DNA of 64,000 nucleotides from assembly GCF_029227915.1 (NCBI RefSeq), contig NC_079878.1:35491501-35555500 (forward strand), given 5' to 3'. The notes beneath the pieces were generated by a model. That model saw only the letters and a program-made list of their open reading frames with translations, made no database searches and was not told the origin of the DNA. The position numbers and the translations under genes are program-made. Source of the DNA: Hydractinia symbiolongicarpus (Eukaryota; Cnidaria; Hydrozoa; Anthoathecata; Hydractiniidae). The stretch's first letter is position 1, and every line of letters starts with the position of its first letter. This document shows, piece by piece, positions 1 through 11,803 of this stretch.

Positions 1-1750
1 TAGAAAGTCAATGAAATGTAGTTTTAGAAACTGTCTCTATTTTCACGGGGCGCGCTAACGGCTAGGATTTGTCTCACAATAAGAAATGACTTATTTATCT
101 AAATTTTTAAATAAAGCGTTACCACAGCGCCCAGTGTAATCGCTGAGTTCCAGCGACCAAGTGAAGTTAAGAATAAAGTTATTTCTTGGACTACACTTGC
201 CTCATTTGTTACATTCACAAGGTCAAAGTCTGAAATCAGTTCAATTAAGTCCCACAGTCAATGGTTTCACTGGTAAAAGCGATGCAACCTAGTAATATCA
301 GAAACATATCGCTAAATACATGTTGGTACGAATATGAGACGCAAGCGTTGTACCTGAAACGGACTGATACCGTTAGAAAGTCAATGAAATGTAGTTTTGG
401 AAACTGTTTCTATTTTCTCACCGCGCGCTAACGGCTAGGATTGGTCCCACAGTAACAAATGACTTATTTATCTAAGTTTTTTAATGAAACTCTACCACAG
501 CGCCAAGTGTAATCGCGGAGATACAGCAATCATGTCAAATTAAGAAGAAAGTTATTTTTTAGAGTCCAATTGTGTCATTTATCTCATTTATAAAGTCAAA
601 CTCCAAAATCAGTTCAATTAAGTCTCACAGTCAATCGTTTCACTGTTAAAAGCGGTGCAAGCTAGCAATGTCAGAAAAACATCGCTAAATACATGTTGGT
701 ACGAATATGTGGCGCAAGCGTTGTACCTGAAACGGACTGATACCGTTAGAAAGTCAATAAAATGTAGTTTTGGAAACTGTCTCTATTTTCTCACCGCGCG
801 CTAACGGCTAGGATTGGTCCCACAGTAACAAATGACTTATTTATCTAAATTTTTTAATGAAACTCTACCACAACGCCCAGTGTAATCGCGGAGATACAGC
901 AATCATGTCAAATTAAGAAGAATGTTATTTTTTAGAGTCCAATTGTGTCATTTATCTCATTTATAAAGTCAAACTCCAAAATCAGTTCAATTAAGTCTCA
1001 CAGTCAATCGTTTCACTGTTAAAATCGGTGCAAGCTAGCAATGTCAAAAAAACATCGCTAAATACATGTTGGTACGAATATGTGGCGCAAGAGTTGTACC
1101 TGAAGCGGACTGATACCGTTAGAAAGTCAATGAAATGTAGTTTTGGAAACTGTCTCTATTTTCTCACCGCGCGCTAACGGCTAGGATTGGTCCCACAGTA
1201 ACAAATGACTTATTTATCTAAATTTTTTAATGAAACTCTACCACAGCGCCCAGTGTAATCGCGGAGATACAGCAATCATGTCAAATTAAGAAGAATGTTA
1301 TTTTTTAGGGTCCAATTGTGTCATTTATCTCATTTATAAAGTCAAACTCCAAAATCACTTCAATTAAGTCTCACAGTCAATCGTTTCACTGTTAAAAGCG
1401 GTGCAAGCTAGTAATGTCAGAAAAACATCGCTAAATACATGTTGGTACGAATATGTGGCGCAAGCGTTGTACCTGAAACGGACTGATACCGTTAGAAAGT
1501 CAATGAAATGTAGTTTTGGAAACTGTCTCTATTTTCTCAGCGCGCGCTAACGGCTAGGATTGGTCCCACAGTAACAAATGACTTATTTTTTTAAATTTTT
1601 AAATAAAGCGCTACCACAGCTCCCAGTGTAATCGCTGAGTTCCAGCAATCAAGTCAAGTTAAGAATAAAGTTATTTTTTGGAGTACACTAGCCTCATTTG
1701 TTACATTCACAAGGTCAAAGTCCAAAATCAGTTCAATTAAGTCCCACAGT
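1..1750. repeat. Satellite block, long-range paralogue of 9538-11290
   Basis: The first ~1.75 kb matches 9538-11290 at a constant offset of 9,537 bp. Examples are base 1 with 9538, GCTAGG 434 with 9971 and 1553 with 11090. Shared private variants include TAGTTTTAGAAACTG, the CACGGGGCGCGC end with TTTGTCTCACAATAAG, and CCAGCGACCAAGTGAAG. Only scattered substitutions separate the two, so this is a segmental copy of about 4.7 units and not independent homogenisation. Confidence 0.8.
1180..1552. repeat. Representative 373-bp satellite unit (type II first half)
   Basis: One complete unit, taken from GCTAGG to the base before the next GCTAGG. In order it holds: GCTAGGATTGGTCCCACAGT (reverse complement contains a CCAAT pentamer); the AT-rich ATGACTTATTTATCTAAATT segment; CACAGCGCCCAGTGTAATCG; the type II stretch with GATACAGCAATCATGTC and GAGTCCAATTGTGTC style sequence; CAGTCAATCGTTTCACTG; CATGTTGGTACGAATATG; the inverted repeat AACGG-ACTGATA-CCGTT; and the CG-alternating GCGCGCGCTAACG at the end. 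The unit length (3n+1) means no frame can stay open from unit to unit. No function is visible from sequence alone. Confidence 0.93.
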
Positions 1751-3060
1751 CAATGGTTTTACTGGTAAAAGGGATGCAACCTAGTAATATCAGAAACATA
1801 TCGCTAAATACATGTTGGTACCAATATGTGACGCAACCGTTAAAACTCAAACGGACTGATACTGTTAGAATGTCAATAAAATGTAGTTTTGGAAACTGTC
1901 TCTATTTTCTCAGCGCGCGCTAACGGCTAGGATTGGTCCCACAGTGAAAAATGACTTATTTATCTAAATTTTTAAATAGAGCGCTACCACAGCGCCCAGT
2001 GTAATCGCTGAGTTTCAGCAATCAAGTCAAGTTAAGAATAAAGCTATTTTTTGGAGTACACTGGCCTCATTTGTTACATTCACAAGGTCAAAGTCCAAAA
2101 TCAGTTCAATTAAGTCCCACAGTCAATGGTTTCACTGGTAAAAGCGATGCAACCTAGTAATATCAGAAACATATCGCTAAATACATGTTGGTACCAATAT
2201 GTGACGCAACCGTTGAAACTCAAACGAACTGATACTGTTAGAAGGTCAATGAAATGTAGTTTAGGAAACCGTCTCTATTTTCTCAGCGCGCTAACAGCTA
2301 GGAATGGTCCCACAGTAACAAATGACTTATTTATCTAAATTTTTAAATGAAACGCTACCACAGCGCCCAGTGTAATCGCTGCGATACAGCAATCATGTCA
2401 AATTAAGAAGAATGTTATTTTTTAGAGTCCAATTGTGTCATTTATCTCATTTATAAAGTCAAACTCCAAAATCAGTTCAATTAAGTTTCACAGTCAATTG
2501 TTTCACTGTTAAAAGCGGTGCAAGCTAGTAATGTCAGAAAAACATCGCTAAATACACGTTGGTACGAATATGTGACGCAAGCGTTGTACCTGAAACGGAC
2601 TGATACCGTTGGAAGTCAATGAAATGTAGTTTTGGAAACTGTCTCTATTTTTACGGGGCGCGCTAACGGCTAGGATTTGTCTCACAATAAGAAATGACTT
2701 GTTTATCTAAATTTTTAAATAAAGCGTTACCACAGCGCCCAGTGTAATCGCTGAGTTCCAGCAATCAAGTCAAGTTAAGAATAAAGTTATTTCTTGGAGT
2801 ACACTTGCCTCATTTTTTACATTCACAAGGTCAAAGTCCAAAATCAGTTCAATTAAGTCCCACAGTCAATGGTTTCACTGGTAAAAGCGATGCAACCTAG
2901 TAATATAAGAAACATATCGCTAAATACATGTTGGTACCAATATGTGACACAACCATTGAAACTCAAACGGACTGATACCGTTAAAAAGTCAATGAAATGT
3001 AGTTTTGGAAACTGTCTCTATTTTCTCAGCGCGCGCTAACGGCTAGGATTGGTCCCACAG

Positions 3061-4904
3061 TAACAAATGACTTATTTATCTAAATTTTTTAATGAAACTC
3101 TACCACAGCGCCCAGTGTAATCCCTGAGATACAGCAATCATGTCAAATTAAGAAGAATGTTATTTTTTAGAGTCCAATTGTGTCATTTATCTCATTTATA
3201 AAGTCAAACTCCAAAATCAGTTCAATTAAGTCTCACAGTCAATCGTTTCACTGTTAAAGGCGGTGCAAGCTAGTAATGTCAGAAAAACATCGCTAAGTAC
3301 ATGTTGGTACGAAAATGTGACGCAAGCGTTGTACCTGAAACGGACTGATACCGTTAGAAAGTCAATGAAATGTAGTTGTGGAAACTGTCTCTATTTTCAC
3401 GGGGCGCGCTAACGGCTAGGATTTGTCTCACAATAAGAAATGACTTGTTTATCTAAATTTTTAAATAAAGCGTTACCACAGCGCCCAGTGTAATCGCTGA
3501 GTTCCAGCAATCAAGTCAAGAAAAGAATAAAGTTATTTCTTGGAGTACACTTGCCTCATTTGTTACATTCACAAGTTCAAAGTCCAAAATCAGTTCAATT
3601 AAGTCCCACAGTCAATCGTTTCACTGTTAAAAGCGATGCAACCTAGTAATATCAGAAACATATCTCTAAATACATGTTGGTACCAATATGTGACGCAACC
3701 ATTGAAACTCGAACGGACTGATACCGTTAGAAAGTCAATGAAATGTAGTTTTGGAAACTGTCTCTATTTTATAAGCGAGCGCTAACGGCTAGGATTGGTC
3801 TCACAGTAACAATTAAACAAAGCGCTGCCACAGCGCCCAGTGTAATCGCTGAGATACAGCAATCATGTCAAATTAAGGAGACATTTATTTTTTAGAGTCC
3901 AATTGAGTCATTTATCTCATTTATAAAGTCAAAGTCCAAAATCAGTTCAATTAAGTCTCACAGTCAATCGTTTCACTGTTAAAAGCGGTGCAAGCTAGCA
4001 ATGTCAGAAAAATATCGCTAAATACATGTTGGTACGAATATGTGACGCAAGCGTTGTACCTGAAACGGACTGATACCGTTAGAAAGTCAATGAAATTTAG
4101 TTTTGGAAACTGTCCCTAATTTCTCAGCGCGCGTTAACGGCTAGGATTTCTCTCACAATAAGAAATGACTTGTTTATCTGAATTTTTAAATGAAACGCTA
4201 CCACAGCGCCAAGTGTAATCGCTGAGATACAGCAATCATGTCAAATTAAAAAGAATGTTATTTTTTAGAGTCCAACTGTGTCACTTATCTCATTTATAAA
4301 GTCAAAGTCCAAAATCAGTTCAATTTAGTCCCACAGTCAATGGTTTCACTGTTAAAAGGGATGCAACCTAGTAATATCAGAAACATATCTCTAAATACAT
4401 GTTGGTACCAATATGTGACGCAACCATTGAAACTCGAACGGACTGATACCGTTAGAAAGTCAATGAAATGTAGTTTTGGAAACTGTCTCTATTTTCTCAG
4501 CGCGCGCTAACGGCTAGGATTGGTCCCACAGTAACAAATGACTTATTTATCTAAATTTTTAAATAAAGCGCTACCACAGCGCCCAGTGAAATTGCTGAGT
4601 TCCAGCAATCAAGTCAAGTTAAGAACAAAGTTATTTCTTGGAGTACACTTGCCTCATTTGTTACATTCACAAGGTCAAAGTCCAAAATCAGTTCAATTAA
4701 GTCCCACTGTCAATGGTTTCACTGGTAAAAGCGATGCAACCTAGTAATATCAGAAACATATCGCTAAATACATGTTGGTACCAATATGTCACGCAACCGT
4801 TGAAACTCAAACGGACTGATACCGTTAGAAAGTCAATGAAATGTAGTTTTGGAAACTGTCTCAATTTTCTAAGCGAGCGCTAACGGCTAGGATTGGTCCC
4901 ACAG
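3061..4904. repeat. Higher-order repeat, 1,844 bp, copy 1 (5 units)
   Basis: Five consecutive units that recur immediately downstream with a constant 1,844-bp offset: TAACAAATGA at 3061 and 4905, TATCTCTAAA at 3661 and 5505, and a 207-bp open stretch at 4538 and 6382. The length equals 5 x 373 minus 21, and the block contains one unit with a 21-bp deletion (AACAATTAAACAAAGCG at about 3808). By eye the two copies are almost identical, so the duplication is recent. Confidence 0.88.
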
Positions 4905-6748
4905 TAACAAATGACTTATTTATCTAAATTTTTTAATGAAACTCTACCACAGCGCCCAGTGTAATCCCTGAGATACAGCAATCATGTCAAATTAAGAAGA
5001 ATGTTATTTTTTAGAGTCCAATTGTGTCATTTATCTCATTTATAAAGTCAAACTCCAAAATCAGTTCAATTAAGTCTCACAGTCAATCGTTTCACTGTTA
5101 AAGGCGGTGCAAGCTAGTAATGTCAGAAAAACATCGCTAAGTACATGTTGGTACGAAAATGTGACGCAAGCGTTGTACCTGAAACGGACTGATACCGTTA
5201 GAAAGTCAATGAAATGTAGTTGTGGAAACTGTCTCTATTTTCACGGGGCGCGCTAACGGCTAGGATTTGTCTCACAATAAGAAATGACTTGTTTATCTAA
5301 ATTTTTAAATAAAGCGTTACCACAGCGCCCAGTGTAATCGCTGAGTTCCAGCAATCAAGTCAAGAAAAGAATAAAGTTATTTCTTGGAGTACACTTGCCT
5401 CATTTGTTACATTCACAAGTTCAAAGTCCAAAATCAGTTCAATTAAGTCCCACAGTCAATCGTTTCACTGTTAAAAGCGATGCAACCTAGTAATATCAGA
5501 AACATATCTCTAAATACATGTTGGTACCAATATGTGACGCAACCATTGAAACTCGAACGGACTGATACCGTTAGAAAGTCAATGAAATGTAGTTTTGGAA
5601 ACTGTCTCTATTTTATAAGCGAGCGCTAACGGCTAGGATTGGTCTCACAGTAACAATTAAACAAAGCGCTGCCACAGCGCCCAGTGTAATCGCTGAGATA
5701 CAGCAATCATGTCAAATTAAGGAGACATTTATTTTTTAGAGTCCAATTGAGTCATTTATCTCATTTATAAAGTCAAAGTCCAAAATCAGTTCAATTAAGT
5801 CTCACAGTCAATCGTTTCACTGTTAAAAGCGGTGCAAGCTAGCAATGTCAGAAAAATATCGCTAAATACATGTTGGTACGAATATGTGACGCAAGCGTTG
5901 TACCTGAAACGGACTGATACCGTTAGAAAGTCAATGAAATTTAGTTTTGGAAACTGTCCCTAATTTCTCAGCGCGCGTTAACGGCTAGGATTTCTCTCAC
6001 AATAAGAAATGACTTGTTTATCTGAATTTTTAAATGAAACGCTACCACAGCGCCAAGTGTAATCGCTGAGATACAGCAATCATGTCAAATTAAAAAGAAT
6101 GTTATTTTTTAGAGTCCAACTGTGTCACTTATCTCATTTATAAAGTCAAAGTCCAAAATCAGTTCAATTTAGTCCCACAGTCAATGGTTTCACTGTTAAA
6201 AGGGATGCAACCTAGTAATATCAGAAACATATCTCTAAATACATGTTGGTACCAATATGTGACGCAACCATTGAAACTCGAACGGACTGATACCGTTAGA
6301 AAGTCAATGAAATGTAGTTTTGGAAACTGTCTCTATTTTCTCAGCGCGCGCTAACGGCTAGGATTGGTCCCACAGTAACAAATGACTTATTTATCTAAAT
6401 TTTTAAATAAAGCGCTACCACAGCGCCCAGTGAAATTGCTGAGTTCCAGCAATCAAGTCAAGTTAAGAACAAAGTTATTTCTTGGAGTACACTTGCCTCA
6501 TTTGTTACATTCACAAGGTCAAAGTCCAAAATCAGTTCAATTAAGTCCCACTGTCAATGGTTTCACTGGTAAAAGCGATGCAACCTAGTAATATCAGAAA
6601 CATATCGCTAAATACATGTTGGTACCAATATGTCACGCAACCGTTGAAACTCAAACGGACTGATACCGTTAGAAAGTCAATGAAATGTAGTTTTGGAAAC
6701 TGTCTCAATTTTCTAAGCGAGCGCTAACGGCTAGGATTGGTCCCACAG
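4905..6748. repeat. Higher-order repeat, 1,844 bp, copy 2 (5 units)
   Basis: Direct tandem copy of 3061-4904. The match breaks near 6755, where the sequence jumps to the AACAATTAAACAAAGCG short-unit variant instead of AACAAATGACTTATTT. That marks the recombination boundary of the block. Confidence 0.88.
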
Positions 6749-6889
6749 TAACAATTAAACAAAGCGCTGCCACAGCGCCCAGTGTAATCGCTGAGATACA
6801 GCAATCATGTCAAATTAAGGAGACTGTTATTTTTTAGAGTCCAATTGAGTCATTTATCTCATTTATAAAGTCAAAGTCCAAAATCAGTT

Positions 6890-7780
6890 CAATTAAGTCT
6901 CACAGTCAATCGTTTCACTGTTAAAAGCGGTGCAAGCTAGCAATGTCAGAAAAATATCGCTAAATACATGTTGGTGCGAATATGAGACGCAAGCGTTGTA
7001 CCTGAAACGGACTGATACCGTTAAAAAGTCAACGAAATGTAGTTTTGGAAACTTTCTCTCTTTTCTGAGCGCGCGTTAACGGCTAGGATTGGTCCCACAG
7101 TAACAAATGACTTATTTATCTAAATTTTTATATGAAACGCTACCACAGCGCCAAGTGTAATCGCTGAGATACAGCAATCATGTCAAATTAAAAAGAATGT
7201 TATTTTTTAGAGTCCAACTGTGTCATTTATCTCATTTATAAAGTCAAAGTCCAGAATCAGTTCAATTAAGTCTCACAGTCAATCGTTTTACTGTTAAAAG
7301 CGACGCAAGCTAGTAATGTCAGAAAAATATCGCTAAATACATGTTGGTGCGAATATGAGACGCAAGCGTTGTACCTGAAACGGACTGATACCGTTAAAAA
7401 GTCAACGAAATGTAGTTTTGGACACTGTGTCTATTTTCTCAGCGCGCCCTAACGGCTAGGGTTGGTCCCACAGTAAAAAATGACTTATTTATCTAAAGGT
7501 TTAAATAAAGCGCGACCATAGCGCCCAGTGTAATCGCTTAGTTCCAGCAATCAAGTCAAGTTAAGAATAAAGTTATTTCTTGGAGTGCACTTGCCTCATT
7601 TGTTACATTCACAAGGTCGAAGTCCAAAATCAGTTCAATTAAGTCCCACAGTCAATGGTTTCACTGGTAAAAGCGATGCAACCTAGTAATATCAGAAACA
7701 TATCGCTAAATACATGTTGGTACCAATATGTGACGCAACTGTTGAAACTCAAACGGACTGATACCGTTAGAAAGTCAATG
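6890..7780. repeat. 3-unit duplication, copy 1
   Basis: Shares private variants with about 8010-8900 at a 1,119-bp offset (3 x 373). ACTTTCTCTCTTTTCTGAGC occurs at 7051 and 8170. ATGTTGGTGCGAATATG, GTCAACGAAATG, GGACACTGTGTC and the unusual TCTAAAGGTTTAAATAAAG are also shared. Boundaries are approximate. Confidence 0.7.
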
Positions 7781-8009
7781 AAATGTAGTTTTGGAAACCG
7801 TCTCTATTTTCTCAGCGCGCGATAACAGCTAGGATTGGTCCCAAAGTAACAAATGACTTATTTATCTAAATTTTTAAATGAAACGCTACCACAGCGCCCA
7901 GTGTAATCGCTGAGATACAGCAATCATGTCAAATTAAGAAGAATGTTATTTTTTAGAGTCCAATTGTGTCATTTATCTCCTTTATAAAGTCAAAGTCCAA
8001 AATCAGTTC

Positions 8010-8900
8010 AATTAAGTCTCACAGTCAATCGTTTCACTGTTAAAAGCGGTGCAAGCTAGCAATGTCAGAAAAATATCGCTAAATACATGTTGGTGCGAAT
8101 ATGAGACGCAAGCGTTGTACCTGAAACGGACTGATACCGTTAAAAAGTCAACGAAATGTAGTTTTGGAAACTTTCTCTCTTTTCTGAGCGCGCGTTAACG
8201 GCTAGGATTGGTCCCACAGTAACAAATGACTTATTTATCTAAATTTTTATATGAAACGCTACCACAGCGCCAAGTGTAATCGCTGAGATACAGCAATCAT
8301 GTCAAATTAAAAAGAATGTTATTTTTTAGAGTCCAACTGTGTCATTTATCTCATTTATAAAGTCAAAGTCCAGAATCAGTTCAATTAAGTCTCACAGTCA
8401 ATCGTTCTACTGTTAAAAGCGACGCAAGCTAGTAATGTCAGAAAAATATCGCTAAATACATGTTGGTGCGAATATGAGACGCAAGCGTTGTACCTGAAAC
8501 GGACTGATACCGTTAAAAAGTCAACGAAATGTAGTTTTGGACACTGTGTCTATTTTCTCAGCGCGCGCTAACGGCTAGGGTTGGTCCCACAGTAAAAAAT
8601 GACTTATTTATCTAAAGGTTTAAATAAAGCGCGACCACAGCGCCCAGTGAAATGGCTGAGTTCCAGCAATCAAGTCAAGTTAAGAATAAAGTTATTTCTT
8701 GGAGTACACTTGCCTCATTTGTTACATTCACAAGATCAAAGTCCAAAATCAGTTCAATTAAGTCCCACTGTCAATGGTTTCACTGGTAAAAGCGATGCAA
8801 CCTAGTAATATCAGAAACATATCGCTAAATACATGTTGGTACCAATATGTCACGCAACAGTTGAAACTCAAACGGACTGATACCGTTAGAAAGTCAATGA
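8010..8900. repeat. 3-unit duplication, copy 2
   Basis: Counterpart of 6890-7780, 1,119 bp downstream. Differences are few, for example AGCGCGCGC here against AGCGCGCCC in the first copy, and CGCGACCACAGCG against CGCGACCATAGCG. Boundaries are approximate. Confidence 0.7.
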
Positions 8901-8949
8901 AATGTAGTTTTGGAAACTGTCTCTATTTTCTAAGCAAGCGCTAACGGCT

Positions 8950-9180
8950 AGGATTGGTCCCACAGTAACAATTAAACAAAGCGCTGCCACAGCGCCCAGT
9001 GTAATCGCTGAGATACAGCAATCATGTCAAATTAAAAAGAATGTTATTTTTTAGAGTCCAACTGTGTCATGCGATGCAAGCTAGTATATCAGAAAAATAT
9101 CGCTAAATTCATGTTGGTAGGAATATGAGACGCAAGCGTTATACCTGAAACGGACTGATACCGTTAGAAAGTCAATGAAA
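8950..9180. repeat. Rearranged short satellite unit with ~73-bp internal deletion
   Basis: At 9070/9071 the text reads ACTGTGTCAT directly followed by GCGATGCAAG. In every neighbouring unit about 73 bp lie between these two points, from TTATCTCATTTATAAAG through CACTGTTAAAA. The unit also begins with the 21-bp-deleted form AACAATTAAACAAAGCG near 8969, so it is the shortest unit seen in the window. Confidence 0.85.
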
Positions 9181-9537
9181 TGTAGTTTTGGAAACTGTCT
9201 CTATTTTCTCACCGCGCGCTAACGGCTAGGATTGGTCCCACAGTAACAAATGAATTATTTATCTAAATTTTTTAATGAAACTCTACCACAGCGCCCAGTG
9301 TAATTGCGGAGATACAGCAATCATGTCAAATTAAGAAGAATGTTATTTCTTAGAGTCCAATTGTGTCATTTATCTCATTTATAAAGTCAAACTCCAAAAT
9401 CAGTTCAATTAAGTCTCACAGTCAATCGTTTCACTGTTAAAAGCGGTGCAAGCTAGTAATGTCAGAAAAACATCGCTAAATACATGTTGGTACGAATATG
9501 TGGCGCAAGCGTTGTACCTGAAACGGACTAATACCGT

Positions 9538-11290
9538 TAGAAAGTCAATGAAATGTAGTTTTAGAAACTGTCTCTATTTTCACGGGGCGCGCTAACGGCT
9601 AGGATTTGTCTCACAATAAGAAATGACTTATTTATCTAAATTTTTAAATAAAGCGTTACCACAGCGCCCAGTGTAATCGCTGAGTTCCAGCGACCAAGTG
9701 AAGTTAAGAATAAAGTTATTTCTTGGAGTACACTTGCCTCATTTGTTACATTCACAAGGTCAAAGTCTGAAATCAGTTCAATTAAGTCCCACAGTCAATG
9801 GTTTCACTGGTAAAAGCGATGCAACCTAGTAATATCAGAAACATATCGCTAAATACATGTTGGTACGAATATGAGACGCAAGCGTTGTACCTGAAACGGA
9901 CTGATACCGTTAGAAAGTCAATGAAATGTAGTTTTGGAAACTGTTTCTATTTTCTCACCGCGCGCTAACGGCTAGGATTGGTCCCACAGTAACAAATGAC
10001 TTATTTATCTAATTTTTTTAATGAAACTCTACCACAGCGCCCAGTGTAATCGCGGAGATACAGCAATCATGTCAAATTAAGAAGAATGTTATTTTTTAGA
10101 GTCCAATTGTGTCATTTATCTCATTTATAAAGTCAAACTCCAAAATCAGTTCAATTAAGTCTCACAGTCAATCGTTTCACTGTTAAAAGCGGTGCAAGCT
10201 AGCAATGTCAGAAAAACATCGCTAAATACATGTTGGTACGAATATGTGGCGCAAGCGTTGTACCTGAAACGGACTGATACCGTTAGAAAGTCAATGAAAT
10301 GTAGTTTTGGAAACTGTCTCTATTTTCTCACCGCCCGCTAACGGCTAGGATTGGTCCCACAGTAACAAATGACTTATTTATCTAAATTTTTTAATGAAAC
10401 TCTACCACAGCGCCCAGTGTAATCGCAGAGATACAGCAATCATGTCAAATTAAGAAGAATCTTATTTTTTAGAGTCCAATTGTGTCATTTATCTCATTTA
10501 TAAAGTCAAACTCCAAAATCAGTTCAATTAAGTCTCACAGTCAATCGTTTCACTGTTAAATTCGGTGCAAGCTAGCAATGTCAGAAAAACATCGCTAAAT
10601 ACATGTTGGTACGAATATGTGGCGCAAGCGTTGTACCTGAAACGGACTGATACCGTTAGAAAGTCAATGAAATGTAGTTTTGGAAACTGTCTCTATTTTC
10701 TCACCGCGCGCTAACGGCTAGGATTGGTCCCACAGTAACAAATGACTTATTTATCTAAATTTTTTAATGAAACTCTACCACAGCGCCCAGTGTAATCGCG
10801 GAGATACAGCAATCATGTCAAATTAAGAAGAATGTTATTTTTTAGAGTCCAATTGTGTCATTTATCTCATTTATAAAGTCAAACTCCAAAATCAGTTCAA
10901 TTAAGTCTCACAGTCAATCGTTTCACTGTTAAAAGCGGTGCAAGCTAGTAATGTCAGAAAAACATCGCTAAATACATGTTGGTACGAATATGTGGCGCAA
11001 GTGTTGTACCTGAAACGGACTGATACCGTTAGAAAGTCAATGAAATGTAGTTTTGGAAACTGTCTCTATTTTCTCAGCGCGCGCTAACGGCTAGGATTGG
11101 TCCCACAGTAACAAATGACTTATTTTTTTAAATTTTTAAATAAAGCGCTACCACAGCGCCCAGTGTAATCGCTGAGTTCCAGCAATCAAGTGAAGTTAAG
11201 AATGAAGTTATTTCTTGGAGTACACTTGCCTCATTTGTTACATTCACAAGGTCAAAGTCCAAAATCAGTTCAATTAAGTCCCACAGTCAA
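9538..11290. repeat. Satellite block, paralogue of window start (offset 9,537 bp)
   Basis: Second copy of the 1-1750 block, with the same order of subfamily units and the same private variants. It lies directly after the deleted unit at 9070, suggesting that the 9.07-9.54 kb region is near a recombination junction. Confidence 0.8.
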
Positions 11291-11803
11291 TGGTTTCACT
11301 GGTAAAAGCGATGCAACCTAGTAATATCAGAAACATATCGCAAAATACATGTTGGTACGAATATGAGACGCAAGCGTTGTACCTGAAACGGACTGATACC
11401 GTTAGAAAGTCAATGAAATGTAGTTTTGGAAAATGTCTCTATTTTCTCAGCGCGCGCTAACGGCTAGGATTGGTCCCACAGTAACAAATGACTTATTTAT
11501 CTAAATTTTTTAATGAAACTCTACCACAGCGCCCAGTGTAATCGCTGAGATACAGCAATCATGTCAAATTAAGAAGAATGTTATTTTTTAGAGTCCAATT
11601 GTGTCATTTATCTCATTTATAAAGTCAAACTCCAAAATCAGTTCAATTAAGTCTCACAGTCAATCGTTTCACTGTTAAAAGCGGTGCAAGCTAGTAATGT
11701 CAGAAAAATATCGCTAAATACATGTTGGTACGAATATGTGACGCAAGCGTTGTACCTGAAACGGACTGATACCGTTAGAAAGTCAATGAAATGTAGTTTT
11801 GGA

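Noticed and set aside
1060-1100. CENP-B box in CATGTTGGTACGAATATG (reverse complement has TTCG-4-A)
   Set aside because: Only the first half of the box fits; the CGGG half is missing in all units inspected.
2126-2338. Recurring + strand open stretches of 60-81 codons in satellite units (also at 4538, 6382, 8599, 11684, 17627, 19041, 23591, 26933, 48287, 49777, 51249, 53113, 53681, 57409)
   Set aside because: They are the same two satellite stretches read in frames that happen to be open after small indels. Most units break them, unit length is not a multiple of three, and no protein-like conservation (silent-site bias) is apparent.
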